A program made the translations under genes and the position numbers. This document shows positions 23,585 through 34,320 of a DNA stretch of 64,000 nucleotides, piece by piece. The notes beneath the pieces were generated by a model that was not told the DNA's origin, searched no databases, and was given only the letters and a program-made list of their open reading frames with translations. Each line of letters begins with the position of its first letter. Position 1 is the stretch's first letter. This DNA comes from Gnetum montanum (taxonomy: Eukaryota; Streptophyta; Gnetopsida; Gnetales; Gnetaceae): contig MNCI01026525.1 of NCBI GenBank assembly GCA_015680685.1, positions 295,758-359,757 of the forward strand. Direction: 5' to 3'.

Positions 23585-23760
23585 AAAAAATTAGTAGAGA
23601 CAGTCTGCTATAACTATAAATTGGCACAAACGTCCTTGGGTCATGACATTAAATGAGCACAATAACTTTTTTGCTATGATGTTAAACTAGCACATAGTAG
23701 TTTTCTAGGACTATAAACTGGCACCCCACAGTTTGCTAGGATCTTAAACTAGGTTCGCGC
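23585..23760 (+). repeat. Minisatellite 2 of element A
   Basis: About four units with 'gctatgatgttaaactagcaca' patterns (Y-T-A-A-A-C-T-R-G core), ending near 23757. Element B has a matching array at 46540-46770. Confidence 0.7.
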
Positions 23761-23912
23761 ACTTCCAACAACATCACCTTCCACCATTCTGCTGATCTTT
23801 TGGAGCACCTTTCAAAGAAATTGCAACATCATCACCTTGGCACTTTCACTAGCTTCTTAAGCACTTGCAACTAGCATAGCATTTGACACATTTGTAGCAT
23901 CTTCACATCCAA

Positions 23913-24127
23913 CACTTGTAGTATCTTCGCATCTGGCATTTGTAATTGCATTCAATGTTGTGTGGTTTTCTTGTCTTCTTAGAGTTGTGTTTGCAGGATG
24001 AATCCTTGGAAGTAGTCTAGCACTTGTAGCATCTTTACATCTAGCATTTGCAATTTCATTTCATGTTATGTAGTTTTCTTGTCTTCTCAAAGTTTTGTTT
24101 GCAGGATGAAGCCCTAGAAGCAGTCAT
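23913..24127 (+). repeat. 108-bp tandem duplication in element A
   Basis: 'cacttgtag' starts at 23913 and again at 24021; each unit ends in 'ttgtttgcaggatga' plus a short tail. Element B has one copy at the equivalent place. The 'ttgtttgcag' end of each unit looks like a splice acceptor, but no exon follows. Confidence 0.75.
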
Positions 24128-24559
24128 GCAAAGATGCATCTCACCATAGCAACAAGTCACCACATCACTTTGATGTGCATGATTGGACTAGCAAAGCCAC
24201 TCAAGAGTGTACATCCCCCTCATCTTTTTTTAGCCTATGGACATTGACCCCTGCATTTCAATACCCTTTTGCATTTTTCGCATTCCCCTGCATGCAAACC
24301 CTTTGATGCATACACACTACAAACACACATGACATACTCTCTTCATGTCAACTGAAGAACCTAAGGTGGACATAACATAATTTGTCCTATGGGAGGCCTC
24401 TATTGGCTGGTCAAGTCCCAAGTAGATGTAATGCAACTCATCCAGCAAAGGAAACACCTACTATATAGACACAATGTGGTTGCATCAAAACAAAGCCTAT
24501 CTACTTGATGGCCAACTTGTAGCTAACATTCAGTAGTAAGCTGAACCCAACGAAGGTTT

Positions 24560-24642
24560 GCCTCATAAAAAAATAAAAAAGTAAAGAAAAAAGAAAAAAA
24601 TGTAAAAAAAATAGAAGAAAAAAAAAGAGAGAAGGAAAGGGG
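24560..24642 (+). repeat. Polypurine run
   Basis: About 80 bases of almost only A and G. Element B has the reverse complement at 45780-45895. It is upstream of, and separate from, the priming polypurine tract at the 3' LTR. Confidence 0.85.
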
Positions 24643-24988
24643 AGAAGCACATCCCCAAGCAATTTACAAGTGTTGTAGTTTCACAACTGACCTAGCCTTG
24701 GATTAACTTTGACTTTCCCATGAGTGCTCTGATAAGAGGTCAACATTTTAGGGGCAAGCCACTTCATGCCATAGTCACCATTAATCATGCTGACTTCTCA
24801 ACTTGCATCAGGATACAATGTTTGCATTTTATTTCCTTTGCTTATATTTCATCTTCCTAGTACATTACCTACACACTCTACCCCCCCAGCATACCCTTAT
24901 CCACAACACTCTTGAACATAGTGGAACAACATCCAATCTAGTGCCGACGAGTGATGTTAGTGCCATGTTTGCTATGGTTTTTTGCAAT

Positions 24989-25034
24989 TCTTTGTTAACA
25001 TCTCTTAGGCCACTCCTTCAGATGTTAACAAAGA
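24989..25034 (+). promoter_or_regulatory. Hairpin next to the polypurine tract of element A
   Basis: A perfect 15-bp stem: TCTTTGTTAACATCT (24989-25003) pairs with AGATGTTAACAAAGA (25020-25034) across a 16-base loop, cttaggccactccttc. The 3' arm runs into the polypurine tract, eight bases before the 3' LTR. The same structure with compensating changes is in B (45405-45449) and, less perfectly, E (32771-32816). Confidence 0.82.
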
Positions 25035-25042
25035 GGAACCAT

Positions 25043-27006
25043 TGAAACACCACAAAATTTTGGATCTTGGCATCTTGACTACAAATTTAGCTAAGTGTCA
25101 AAATGATGGCACTTTTCCCAAATTTTTCTAAGTGTTAAGTGTAGTCAACTCCAACTACCAGATTTTCAAAATTTTTCTAAGTGTTAAAACAATGGCCCTT
25201 TCTACAAATTTGGCTAAGTGTCAAAATGATAACACTTTTTGCAAATTTTTCTAAGTGCTGAGACCATGCTCTCCACTATAGTGGAGCATAATTAGATTCA
25301 ATGGCCAATCTTCTACAATGTTTGAATAAGGTCAAAATCTATAGAATTTTTCTAAGTGTTGTGCTATGCTCTGACACTATAGTTGTTACACTCTTACACT
25401 ATAGCTATTACGCTTTGGCACTATAGTTATTACGCTCAACACTATAGCTACTACACTCACCATTGTAGTTGTTATGCTCTACTACACTCTAGAGCGTAGC
25501 AAGCATAGCCAACATACAAATGGCCAATTTTGTAGAATTTTTCTAATTGTTATGCTATGCTTCCATTTCCCTTGCTATGCTCTAGAGCATAGCTAGCATA
25601 GCCAATATGGGACACTAGTTTTGCAAAATTTTTAATTGCTAAGTTATGCATCTCGTGCATAACATGGGGTGAGTGTAGTAAGCTATAGAAATTTTTCTAA
25701 GTGTTGTGCTACACTCCCATTGTGCCTATTACACTCTAGAGTATAGATAGCATAGCTAGCACCTCAACAACCATTTTTACCTAAGTTTCAAGCCAGAAGC
25801 TATCAAGCTAGCTCAGGATGGAAGAGGCATTTAATAGATTTTCTAACTCCTAAGGCTACCCCTCCTACTATGCTCTAGAGCATAGCTAGTGTAACAAGAA
25901 TAAGGACTGCAATTTTTATCAAATTATTCTAAGTTTCCATGCCATGCCCTATCCCCAGGTAGTGTCTCGTGTCCTATGCGTAACATGGGGCAAATGTAAT
26001 AGCCAAAGTTAGAAAAAATTTTTGAATTTTCTGGTTACCTCTAGACTTAGAAAATTTTCTAAATTTTTCTTATAGTCCCACCTACTGCACTACCATGTGG
26101 ACTTGGATCTAAATTTTGGGTTAACCCTAGCCCTATAAATACCCCTACACTCCAATGTTTTAGGGGTTGGGATTCCATTTTTCACTAGTTGGCAATTGGC
26201 ACTTTCATTTGGCATTTGGCATCTTAGCACTTAGCTTCATGGGAAAATGAGACCTAGAGGACACCACACTGGCAGAGAGGCATCCCTACACTACAAAAAA
26301 CACCATGATCCTATTGTAGCCTTGCACCACATGATACACCATGGATCCATTATGGCTTTGCACCACACAGTACACCCCAGCCCCATTGCAGCCCTATAGA
26401 ACACCGCATGATACATCGCGATGGCCAACTCGATAGGCACAATTCATCATAGTGAGTGTCAAACTTCACATCCCAACATCACTTAGACTATGACTATGAT
26501 CCCACTATTCTTATTATACATTGTATACCTTCTAAGGCCCTTTTCAAGTTAACTACACTTCCATTTTTTTTTCTTCCATTTCTCTCTTCTGTTTCTAGAT
26601 TTTTCTTACATTTTTCTAGTGTCTTTTTGCATATTTTTTCATGCATCACCATGATGCACTATGCTCAGGTGGTAGCCTCTGCTAGTCGACATCCTCAATT
26701 TAGTTGAAACCCTTGGCCATGCTCACCTCTGTTCCATGGCTATGCTTTACACTTAGCACCACAAACCACCACTTTGACACTTAGTACAATTTCATGTTGC
26801 TTACATCTACATTTCGACTAACCACACCAACCCCTGGTTGCACCCATTGCCCCAGTTACAACTAGAAAAGTTCCTATTTGATCAACATGATCATTTAGGG
26901 CACTCCACCTTTGTTTCCAACAAGGCCCTCATGTGGAGGTGGCATTAAGGTTGTGCACCTGTTGACCGCTCAGTGATTCTAGCCACCAACATTTTTAGTC
27001 ATTAAA
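25043..27006 (+). repeat. Element A 3' LTR
   Basis: 1964 bp. Starts TGAAACACC right after the purine tract 'aacaaagaggaaccat' and ends cattaaa. Carries TATAAATA at 26134 and the palindrome at 25574. Aligns along its length with 16986-18944, with many transitions. Confidence 0.88.
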
Positions 27007-27011
27007 CCTTA

Positions 27012-28080
27012 AAATCCTAATTTTATTGAAACTTCTAACATTCAAAATGATTGATTTTTATCATTGTGACCCTATGATTCCTTTATAATCCCATAGGACA
27101 TTAATTTTGATCCTTTGGAAGGCATAAATTCAATTTTCCTATGTAACCACATTGGGACCACATTGGCCAGTCTTTCTTTAGCATGGATGGTAGTACCAAG
27201 CTCCATTTACAACTTCCAAAGGTTCAAATCAATACCAAAATTAGCCAAATTCCTCCCCAACACACTACACTAATCATAAAGATCCTTAGGAGTCCAAAAC
27301 TAGTCAAAATCAACCTAGGAAATCACATGACCACCCTATCCATGCTAGGGAGTCATCCCATCCATGTTGGCCAACGTGGCTCTAGCGTGGATGCCCAGAA
27401 AAACATTAGTTTTGACCTAAAATAACATTTAAAAATCCTTCAAAGATGTCCAAATTCACCTATCAACTTTGTAGCCTCTTATCATGGCCCACTAAGCTCT
27501 AAAACTAGCAAAATTTGACCCTTTTTCAACTAATAATGGCCTTATTTTATTACACATTTTTCACCTTAGCTAGTGTGACCTTGTTTCATGGCGTTTTAAC
27601 TTATTGTAATCTTGTTAACCTTTACTATCATCAGTTAACCTCATGCAACTTCTACATAACTCCAGTTTCATCATATCTACCTACTTTTCTCTATTGTGGC
27701 CTCTGTTGACACTTGTTTAGCCTTTGATTGGTGTTACATGATGGGACTTGACCATCCTTGAACTTCATTTGATACCATGTAATCATGGCACGCTAAGGCC
27801 TAAAACTAGAAAAAGTATAACCTTAGTTTACCATGTTTCATCTTATTTTTTCATACTTTCATTATGTTTTAACTAGTTTTGACCTTTTTCTTTATTTAAC
27901 CTTATGTGACCTTTGCTCCATCTCATTTATCTTTGTCTATCTCTTATAGCCTTGGTCAACCTTGTTTGCATTTTGTTTGACATTAAAATAGCATGTGTTT
28001 TCATACTTACTTGGATATTTTTTAGTGCTTTGGCATTATTTACTTATTTTTACCTATGTTCTGCTTAATGTGCTTATGGT
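27012..28080. repeat. Right part of the ~185-bp array, then T-rich repeats
   Basis: 27012-27480 continues the array split by element A, with cores near 27150 and 27345 ('catgttggccaacgtgg'). From 27480 to about 27960 it is T-rich with loose repeats of 'aaccttgttt' and 'ttaacctta'. It ends in 'gttgacatgcag' at about 28090, which looks like a splice acceptor just upstream of the polymerase of element E. No gene seen. Confidence 0.45.
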
Positions 28081-28439
28081 TGACATGCAGGACTGGAGTA
28101 TGAGTACCTAGGAACAAATTAGTTTTCCTTTTAGCCTAAGTGGTCTCCATGGTGATGTTCAACAATGTATTAATCCTAATTACCTAGATCTTGATCATAA
28201 GAGTCTCATTGATCACATAGATTCTATAGAAAAAAGATCTAGAATGGCCTAAAAACCTAGTCAAAGCCCTTGACCTTAAAGCTAGCAACATTACCGAAGA
28301 CTCTCTAGTTGAGGTTCCTTTCACAACACATAGTGGTAAGAAGAAAACCCTAAAATTTAGTTCCTTACTATAACCTTAATAGGCTCAAGGCATCACCAAG
28401 GTTCTACAAGGTAACATTAAGGCCTTTGCTTGGTCATAT

Positions 28440-29224
28440 GAGGATATGCCAAGTCACGAACATGTTTAGTCCAACATAACATCATAATTAATTTGAGCAT
28501 TAAACCATTCAAGAAAAAAGTTCACAATATTAGACCTAATTTTTCCCTATTAGTTTGTGATGAAATCACAAAACTATACCAAGCTAGTGTCATTAGAGCT
28601 ATTGATTATGCGAAATGGGTGTCCAACATAGTGGTAGTCCCTAAGAAAAATGGGAGTATATGCATTTACATCAATTTCCAAGACCTAAATAAGGTACTTA
28701 TCAAAGACAATTTCCTTTTTCCTAGTATTAATCAACTTATTAATCCTACGAATAGACATGCCTTATTATCCTTTATGGATGGGTTCTCAAGATACAACCA
28801 AATTAGGATTAACCTAGAACATCAACTTAGTACAACCTTCATGACCCCTTATCGTACCTTTTGCTACACTATGATGGCTTTTGACGTAGTGAACATAGGA
28901 GCAACCTACCAAAGAGATATGACATATATCTTTAGTGACTATATGCTAGTCTTGCCCAACAATTACATAGATGATATAGCCATTATGTCCAAAGTGTTCA
29001 ATGACCATGTGCATGACCTTGACCTTGTGCTAAAACAATGCCTCAAGTCTGAGCTTAGGCTTAAGTCGAATAAGTGTGTCTTTGGAATTAAAATAGATAA
29101 TATGCATGGCTTTGTAGTATCTAAGGTAGGGATATGTGTCAATCCTAATAAGGTTAAAGCCATATCCAACTTGGTAGTGCCAACTAACCTTAAGAAGCTT
29201 TCAAGGCAAAAAGGTAGACTATAA
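28440..29224 (+). pseudogene. Element E reverse transcriptase (Ty3/gypsy, Tat lineage)
   Basis: Would copy element RNA into DNA. Preceded by KAFAWSYEDMPS near 28420, the block that opens Tat-lineage RT. A 243-codon stop-free stretch (28493-29224) then holds WVSNIVVVPKKNGSICIYI, NFQDLNKVLIKDNF, LLSFMDGFSRYNQIRI, TFCYTMMAFDVVNIGATYQR and NYIDDIAIMSK. The three catalytic aspartates are present: codons at 28778-28780, 28970-28972 and 28973-28975. The family's usual YVDD is YIDD here. It breaks at 29222. Dead as a whole because of upstream and downstream stops, but the least decayed coding part of the window. Confidence 0.88.
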
Positions 29225-29705
29225 TTTATCTATAGGTTCATCTCTAGGCTCAAAAATAAGTTGCAACCTATGCAACACTTGTTTAAGAAAGGAATTCACT
29301 ATGAGTGGATAGCTCAATGCCAAGAAGCCTTTGAAAATCTTAAGCAAGATTTTGCACGACTACCGACAGTCTATATGCTACAAAAGGATAAACCCTTTTA
29401 TATTTACCTTGCTATCTCTAATGCATCCATTTTCCCTCTACTCTATCAAAAGCAAGATGACTGAGTAGAGTTGCTAGTATACTACCTCATCCATGCATTG
29501 ACTACCTATGAGACCTAATACACTCAAGTGGAGAAGTATTGTCTAGTACTAGTCTTCTCATTGAAGAAGTGGAGATAGTACCTCTTTAAGAGCTAGGTCA
29601 AAATCATTTGTAAAGATAATGTGCTTAGAGTCATAATGACCAATATCTATGAAACTACTTATATATACCATTGGAAAGCCATAATGATAGAGTTTGACCT
29701 TCATT
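29225..29705 (+). pseudogene. Element E RNase H (first)
   Basis: Contains MQPMQHLFKKGIHYEW, CQEAFENLKQDF, FYIYLAISNASIFPLLYQKQ, VYYLIHA, VEKYCLVLVFSLKKWR and MIEFDLHYV, in the order of the RT-linked RNase H of Ty3/gypsy elements, where it would degrade RNA in the hybrid. The frame is interrupted by stops near 29461, 29517 and 29577. Cut at 29708 by a 566-bp insertion and resumed at 30280. Confidence 0.8.
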
Positions 29706-29708
29706 ATG

Positions 29709-30274
29709 TATGACATCCCATCCCTAGATGTCATAGAAAACATCAAATATGCACTATGTTAGATATTATGCATAAGAAGAAAATATACCAAACATCAAAT
29801 ATATGTAACATTTAACATTATGCATAAAATAAATAATAGAGAAAGTGTAGAAAGAGAAAGAAAAAATTCTTTATTGATATTGAACAGAGTATCTAGATCA
29901 TGCTCTGAGAGTGTTCCTTGGTATTTTCTTCATTTTGCATCTATCCCTTAGAGGTAATCCAGCACTTCCACCATAGTTAGTCCTATTACTAGCCATAAGG
30001 AATCCATTTCCTATACCACTTGACCTAGCTTCCTATGACATGTGTATATTTCCTCTACGACAGCATGTTGGCATGACCTCTAAGCCTAGGTATAAATGCC
30101 TTAGATCAAACCTTCAAATATTATCTCAAGATACATGTCTATTATTATAATGCACCATTTTGGGTCTCAATCACAACGATCCTTTTAGGTCTTGTTAAAA
30201 TAATGATAACACTTTTTATGAAGAGGCATCATCTTCATTATTCAATAGGATCATTTTAAAATGGGGATGTGATA
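29709..30274. mobile_element. 566-bp insertion in element E (TIR element or solo LTR)
   Basis: Begins TATGACATCCC and ends GGGATGTGATA, an inverted terminus matching at 10 of 11 positions. Flanked by TTATG on both sides (29704-29708 and 30275-30279), within a 7-bp direct repeat attatgt. Removing it rejoins the RNase H frame exactly (…LHYV|FQAS…), so the insertion borders are secure. No coding. A TATAAATG at about 30091 would suit an LTR, but the ends are not TG…CA, so a short TIR element is equally possible. Confidence 0.75.
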
Positions 30275-30279
30275 TTATG

Positions 30280-30612
30280 TTTTCCAAGCCTCAACAAAAG
30301 TTCAAGCTATAGCCACACAAATCACTATTTTACCAGTTAATGACCATGCAATCATTGACCCTAAATTCCCTGATGAGTATGTCAACATCATTAGCCAAGT
30401 GCCCAAGGACTATGAGGTCATTATGAACTTTGACAGAGCTTCAACTACCCATGGAACTAGCATCACTACCATCATAACACTTCCATCTAGTTAAATCCAA
30501 TCCTTTTCTTACTAATTGAAGTTTTCGTGTACCAACAATGTACCAAAATATGAGGGATCAATTAGGGAAATGATGGTAGCTCATGACCAAGGAATAAAAT
30601 GCATAATGATCA
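30280..30612 (+). pseudogene. Element E second (additional) RNase H, start
   Basis: Carries VQAIATQITILPVNDHAI, KFPDEYVNII, VIMNFDRASTTHGTSITTI and KFSCTNNVPKYEGSI. The F-D-x-A…G and C-T-N-N-x-x-x-Y-E blocks mark the extra RNase H that distinguishes the Tat lineage. The rest is lost in the gap. Confidence 0.75.
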
Positions 30613-31233
30613 NNNNNNNNNNNNNNNNNNNNNNNNNNNNNNNNNNNNNNNNNNNNNNNNNNNNNNNNNNNNNNNNNNNNNNNNNNNNNNNNNNNNNNNN
30701 NNNNNNNNNNNNNNNNNNNNNNNNNNNNNNNNNNNNNNNNNNNNNNNNNNNNNNNNNNNNNNNNNNNNNNNNNNNNNNNNNNNNNNNNNNNNNNNNNNNN
30801 NNNNNNNNNNNNNNNNNNNNNNNNNNNNNNNNNNNNNNNNNNNNNNNNNNNNNNNNNNNNNNNNNNNNNNNNNNNNNNNNNNNNNNNNNNNNNNNNNNNN
30901 NNNNNNNNNNNNNNNNNNNNNNNNNNNNNNNNNNNNNNNNNNNNNNNNNNNNNNNNNNNNNNNNNNNNNNNNNNNNNNNNNNNNNNNNNNNNNNNNNNNN
31001 NNNNNNNNNNNNNNNNNNNNNNNNNNNNNNNNNNNNNNNNNNNNNNNNNNNNNNNNNNNNNNNNNNNNNNNNNNNNNNNNNNNNNNNNNNNNNNNNNNNN
31101 NNNNNNNNNNNNNNNNNNNNNNNNNNNNNNNNNNNNNNNNNNNNNNNNNNNNNNNNNNNNNNNNNNNNNNNNNNNNNNNNNNNNNNNNNNNNNNNNNNNN
31201 NNNNNNNNNNNNNNNNNNNNNNNNNNNNNNNNN
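30613..31233. other. Assembly gap (621 N)
   Basis: Run of N inside element E. It should hold the end of the second RNase H and most of the integrase core. Confidence 0.99.
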
Positions 31234-31870
31234 AGTTAGTAGCCAATAAACAAAAAACTTTTGTCACAACCTAGGCATTAAGCATTCCTTCTCATCACTA
31301 TATTACCCTCAATCCAATGGGCAATCTAAATCAAGCAATAAGGTCATTGTTAACCTCTTAAGAAGATGTCGAATAACAGTAAATGCAACTGGCACAAGCA
31401 GCTTGTCCATGCACTTTGAACCTACCAAACCACATTCCCACCATAACTAGTGTAACCACGTATAACCTAGTTTATGATTCTAAAGTTTTTTTTCCTCTTA
31501 ATTTGTAGCTACCATTGCTTCAAGTAGCCCTATCATACTTCATCAATGATGAATAAAACAATGAGCTATGCATGAAAGATCTAGACTTGGTGGAAGAGCA
31601 ATGAGTGTGAATGCTTGCTCATGTTGAGTGTGACTAGTAAAGGTTGAAATGACAACATCACCATGACCTAAACAAGTGCAAGATCAAGGAACAAGACCTA
31701 GTCCTCAAAGCTATTTGTGGGCATGCAGACAAATTCTCAAGAAACTGGGAAGGACCTTTCTTAGTCACTAAGGCCTATAGCAATAGAGCCTTTAAGATAG
31801 CAGACATGGATGGAAATGACTTGGCCAATATCTTCAATCATTCATACCTAGAGCTTTACTACATGTAGTC
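31234..31870 (+). pseudogene. Element E integrase, C-terminal part
   Basis: Would insert the DNA copy into the genome. YYPQSNGQSKSSNKVIVNLL (near 31300-31350) is the end of the catalytic core. The active-site glutamate expected in G-Q-x-E-x-x-N-K is lysine (AAA at 31328-31330), a G-to-A change. The C-terminal domain follows near 31680-31868: DLVLKAICG, SRNWEGPFLVTKAY, FKIADMDG and HSYLELYYM before TAG. Several stops lie between. Upstream catalytic aspartates fall in the gap. Confidence 0.82.
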
Positions 31871-32770
31871 CATGAGAATCAACAGTTAACACTAACGACC
31901 TTTACAACCAATAACAAGTAAGCTTGCATGACCTCTTTTTGCACAAAAAATGGACAAAATAAACTTTGATCTAGATCCATTTTGGGTTTACCAATTTTGA
32001 TCTATGATAGCTTGGTTTGCTAATATTTTTATATGACCTTATGCATTGTACTATGATAACATTTTTTCTTTGTTTTATTTTCTTGTTATCTTGGAGTTGT
32101 ACAACACATTATTGTAGCAAGTCACCACATGACCTCAATGTACAATATTCAATGAGTTTGCCCTACTATGCCAGTAGTGCTTATTCCACTTCATTTCTAT
32201 TACCTCTCCTTGAGCCAAACCCTGTAGAACAATTATAACCCTCCTCACCCTTAAATGACAATGGTTACATATGTTTGACACATGCATTATGGTCATATGA
32301 CATCCCTTCATCATGCTTCATCATCAAGTTTGTTGAATGTAATACATCTTATGGCCAATGAATGTTTCACCCCAAAAAAAGGAGGGGAAGAAAATTTCCA
32401 AGAAGTCAAATAGCTAATAAAGTCCCAAAATAATAAGTCAATGACTTCAAACATGCAAAGGAAGAATCCTAATGACCAAATAAACCTTGGAGTGAGTTGT
32501 TGGTTTGTCAAAGGTATTGTAAGTGACCAACACTTCAAAACACAAAGCATGAAGACTTATTGATTAACCAACATGTCAATGCCATATCATAGCTATGACA
32601 TCAACATATGGAACTCATTTTCAACCTTATGATTATTTCCCTATAGCCAAAATATATCCCTTTCTCTAATCTTATTCCATCATCATAGGCACTCTTCGAC
32701 ATGGTTCGACACTACTGAATCAAGCATAGAGAAGGAACATTGGTGATGGATCTATAGTGGTGTTTTTTAT
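31871..32770 (+). other. Element E 3' untranslated region
   Basis: AT-rich, no recognisable coding. Leads to the hairpin and purine tract before the LTR. The last 100 bp ('gtttttta…tctttgtt…ctcttaggtcaatcct') resemble the same position in elements A and B. Confidence 0.6.
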
Positions 32771-32816
32771 TCTTTGTTGTTGCCTCTTAGGTCAATCCTC
32801 AAGATACCAACAAAGT
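32771..32816 (+). promoter_or_regulatory. Hairpin next to the polypurine tract of element E
   Basis: tctttgttgttgcct (32771-32785) faces agataccaacaaagt (32802-32816) across a 16-base loop cttaggtcaatcctca. The stem is weaker than in A (two mismatches and one wobble), but the loop and position are conserved. The LTR starts at 32825. Confidence 0.6.
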
Positions 32817-32824
32817 GGAACCAA

Positions 32825-34320
32825 TGAAACACCACCAATAAAACACATGTTATAAGCTTTTAGAATTGTAACTTTCACCCCATAAGGCCCAAGGCTAAAA
32901 TTTCATTGTAAACTGTGAAAACTGTAATCCATGAGATGCAATTTCACATACTTTAACTTTTGGGGTTGAAAAAAATGCCTTATAAGTAGTGATAGCCTCA
33001 ACCCCTAAGTGAAAAACAAAAGTTATATTATGTTCATATTTGGGCTCAAGGGGGTCAAAATGCCTTTTAAACTACCAAAGTCACCATTTTCATGGGTTTT
33101 GTAGGGAATATCACCTTTGCTATGCTAGAGACATATATGCTCAGCATTGGGGGGTTTAGCCCATGAAGACTTAGCATGGCTACTGAAGACTCAGTGTGGC
33201 TCATGTAATCCCAACATTGCTCTTGGAATTCATCATGCTTAGCATTCATCTAGCAATACCATTGTTGCTATGGTAGCTCTATTGTGGCTCCTATAGCTCC
33301 AACATGGTTCCAGAAACCTCAACGCTGATCATGCATCCTTACTGTTACTCATGTTGCCCAACATGGCTCTTGTAGACCCATCATTGCTCTTGGAAGAGTA
33401 GCATGGATGGAAGAAGCCAGCATGGGTAAAATTCCCATTTAATAGTTTTTGTAATTAGAATGGTTTTGGTACCTTGGGGATATCAAAACTTATCATACAT
33501 GGAAACCATGCTAGATTTAGACACCTACAACACCTACATGTGACATCAATCTATCAGAAATTTGGATAGAAATTTGTAGCAAAATTTATGGCCATAAAAC
33601 CTATATAGACCAAGCTTCAACACCATGAAAATATTCTTAACTTTTGCAACATCCCACCTTTTTGTGATTTCCAACATTCTAGCATTCAAGAGCTTTGAAA
33701 ATTCAATGAAAATACAAGGCTTTTGAATCAATCTTAGTGTGGAACCCATAGACATTGTAACCATTGTTAAACCCTCAAGATTGTGTGAGACTTTTGTGAC
33801 AATGTTGAGCAACCTGGGCATCAAGAATCTTGATGTGGCTCTTCCTTGTCACCCAAAACATCGATGCATCTTACCCCCTTGAACCACTAATGCTATAGAT
33901 CTAGTGAAGGGAACAAGAAGGTGTTGCAATCTCGAAATTTGTACAACATCTAGATCATGGAGCTGACTATGGCATCCAAGGCTACTAGCTTTAACAAACT
34001 CCAAACCTCAATAAAGTACACCCCCAAGCACCATTTGTACACATTCTAAACTTTCTTTCTTTCATTATGATAAAGTTTATAGTTCCATTTTTTGTGCAAG
34101 ATAGAGAAGATTTATTTTATTTTGTGCATTTATTTTAAATTAGATCTACATTGTATTTTATTTTTATTACCCCTTTTTACACTCTATAAGTCCCTAGGTG
34201 ATCAATAATACCATCTAGGACACCTCAAATCCTATTTTCAAAGGCCCTTTAGATCTAGGGTTAAAGCTATTTCTCTTGGGATCTTCAGTTTTCCAGCAAC
34301 CAAATTTTCCAATCGCTACA
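32825..34320 (+). repeat. Element E 3' LTR
   Basis: 1496 bp. Starts TGAAACACCACC after 'caacaaagtggaacca' and ends tcgctaca (TG…CA). Its sequence recurs at 38568-39270 (partial) and 39271-40662 (complete). Between 33130 and 33420 it holds a degenerate ~30-bp repeat around 'catggctcttgtagncccaacat'. Confidence 0.82.

Larger units (their letters stand above)
16986..27006 (+). mobile_element. Element A: complete-structure LTR retroelement encoding only gag-protease
   Basis: About 10.0 kb. The 5' LTR (16986-18944) and 3' LTR (25043-27006) are nearly equal in length and start TGAACACC and TGAAACACC. Flanks actta (16981-16985) and cctta (27007-27011) form a 5-bp target duplication with one mismatch. 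Order: LTR, primer-binding site (18950), leader repeats, gag, protease, minisatellites, polypurine run, hairpin, polypurine tract, LTR. No reverse transcriptase, RNase H or integrase is found between 21700 and 25040, so it is non-autonomous, of the gag-only (TR-GAG/large-derivative) type. LTRs differ at many sites and genes carry many stops, so the insertion is old. Confidence 0.88.

Noticed and set aside
24803-25045. 80-codon ORF at the end of element A
   Set aside because: It overlaps the hairpin and purine tract before the 3' LTR and is not conserved in B.
30516-31274. Long open frames across runs of N (also 41649-42867, both strands)
   Set aside because: They are open only because N codons cannot be stops; the gaps have no readable content.
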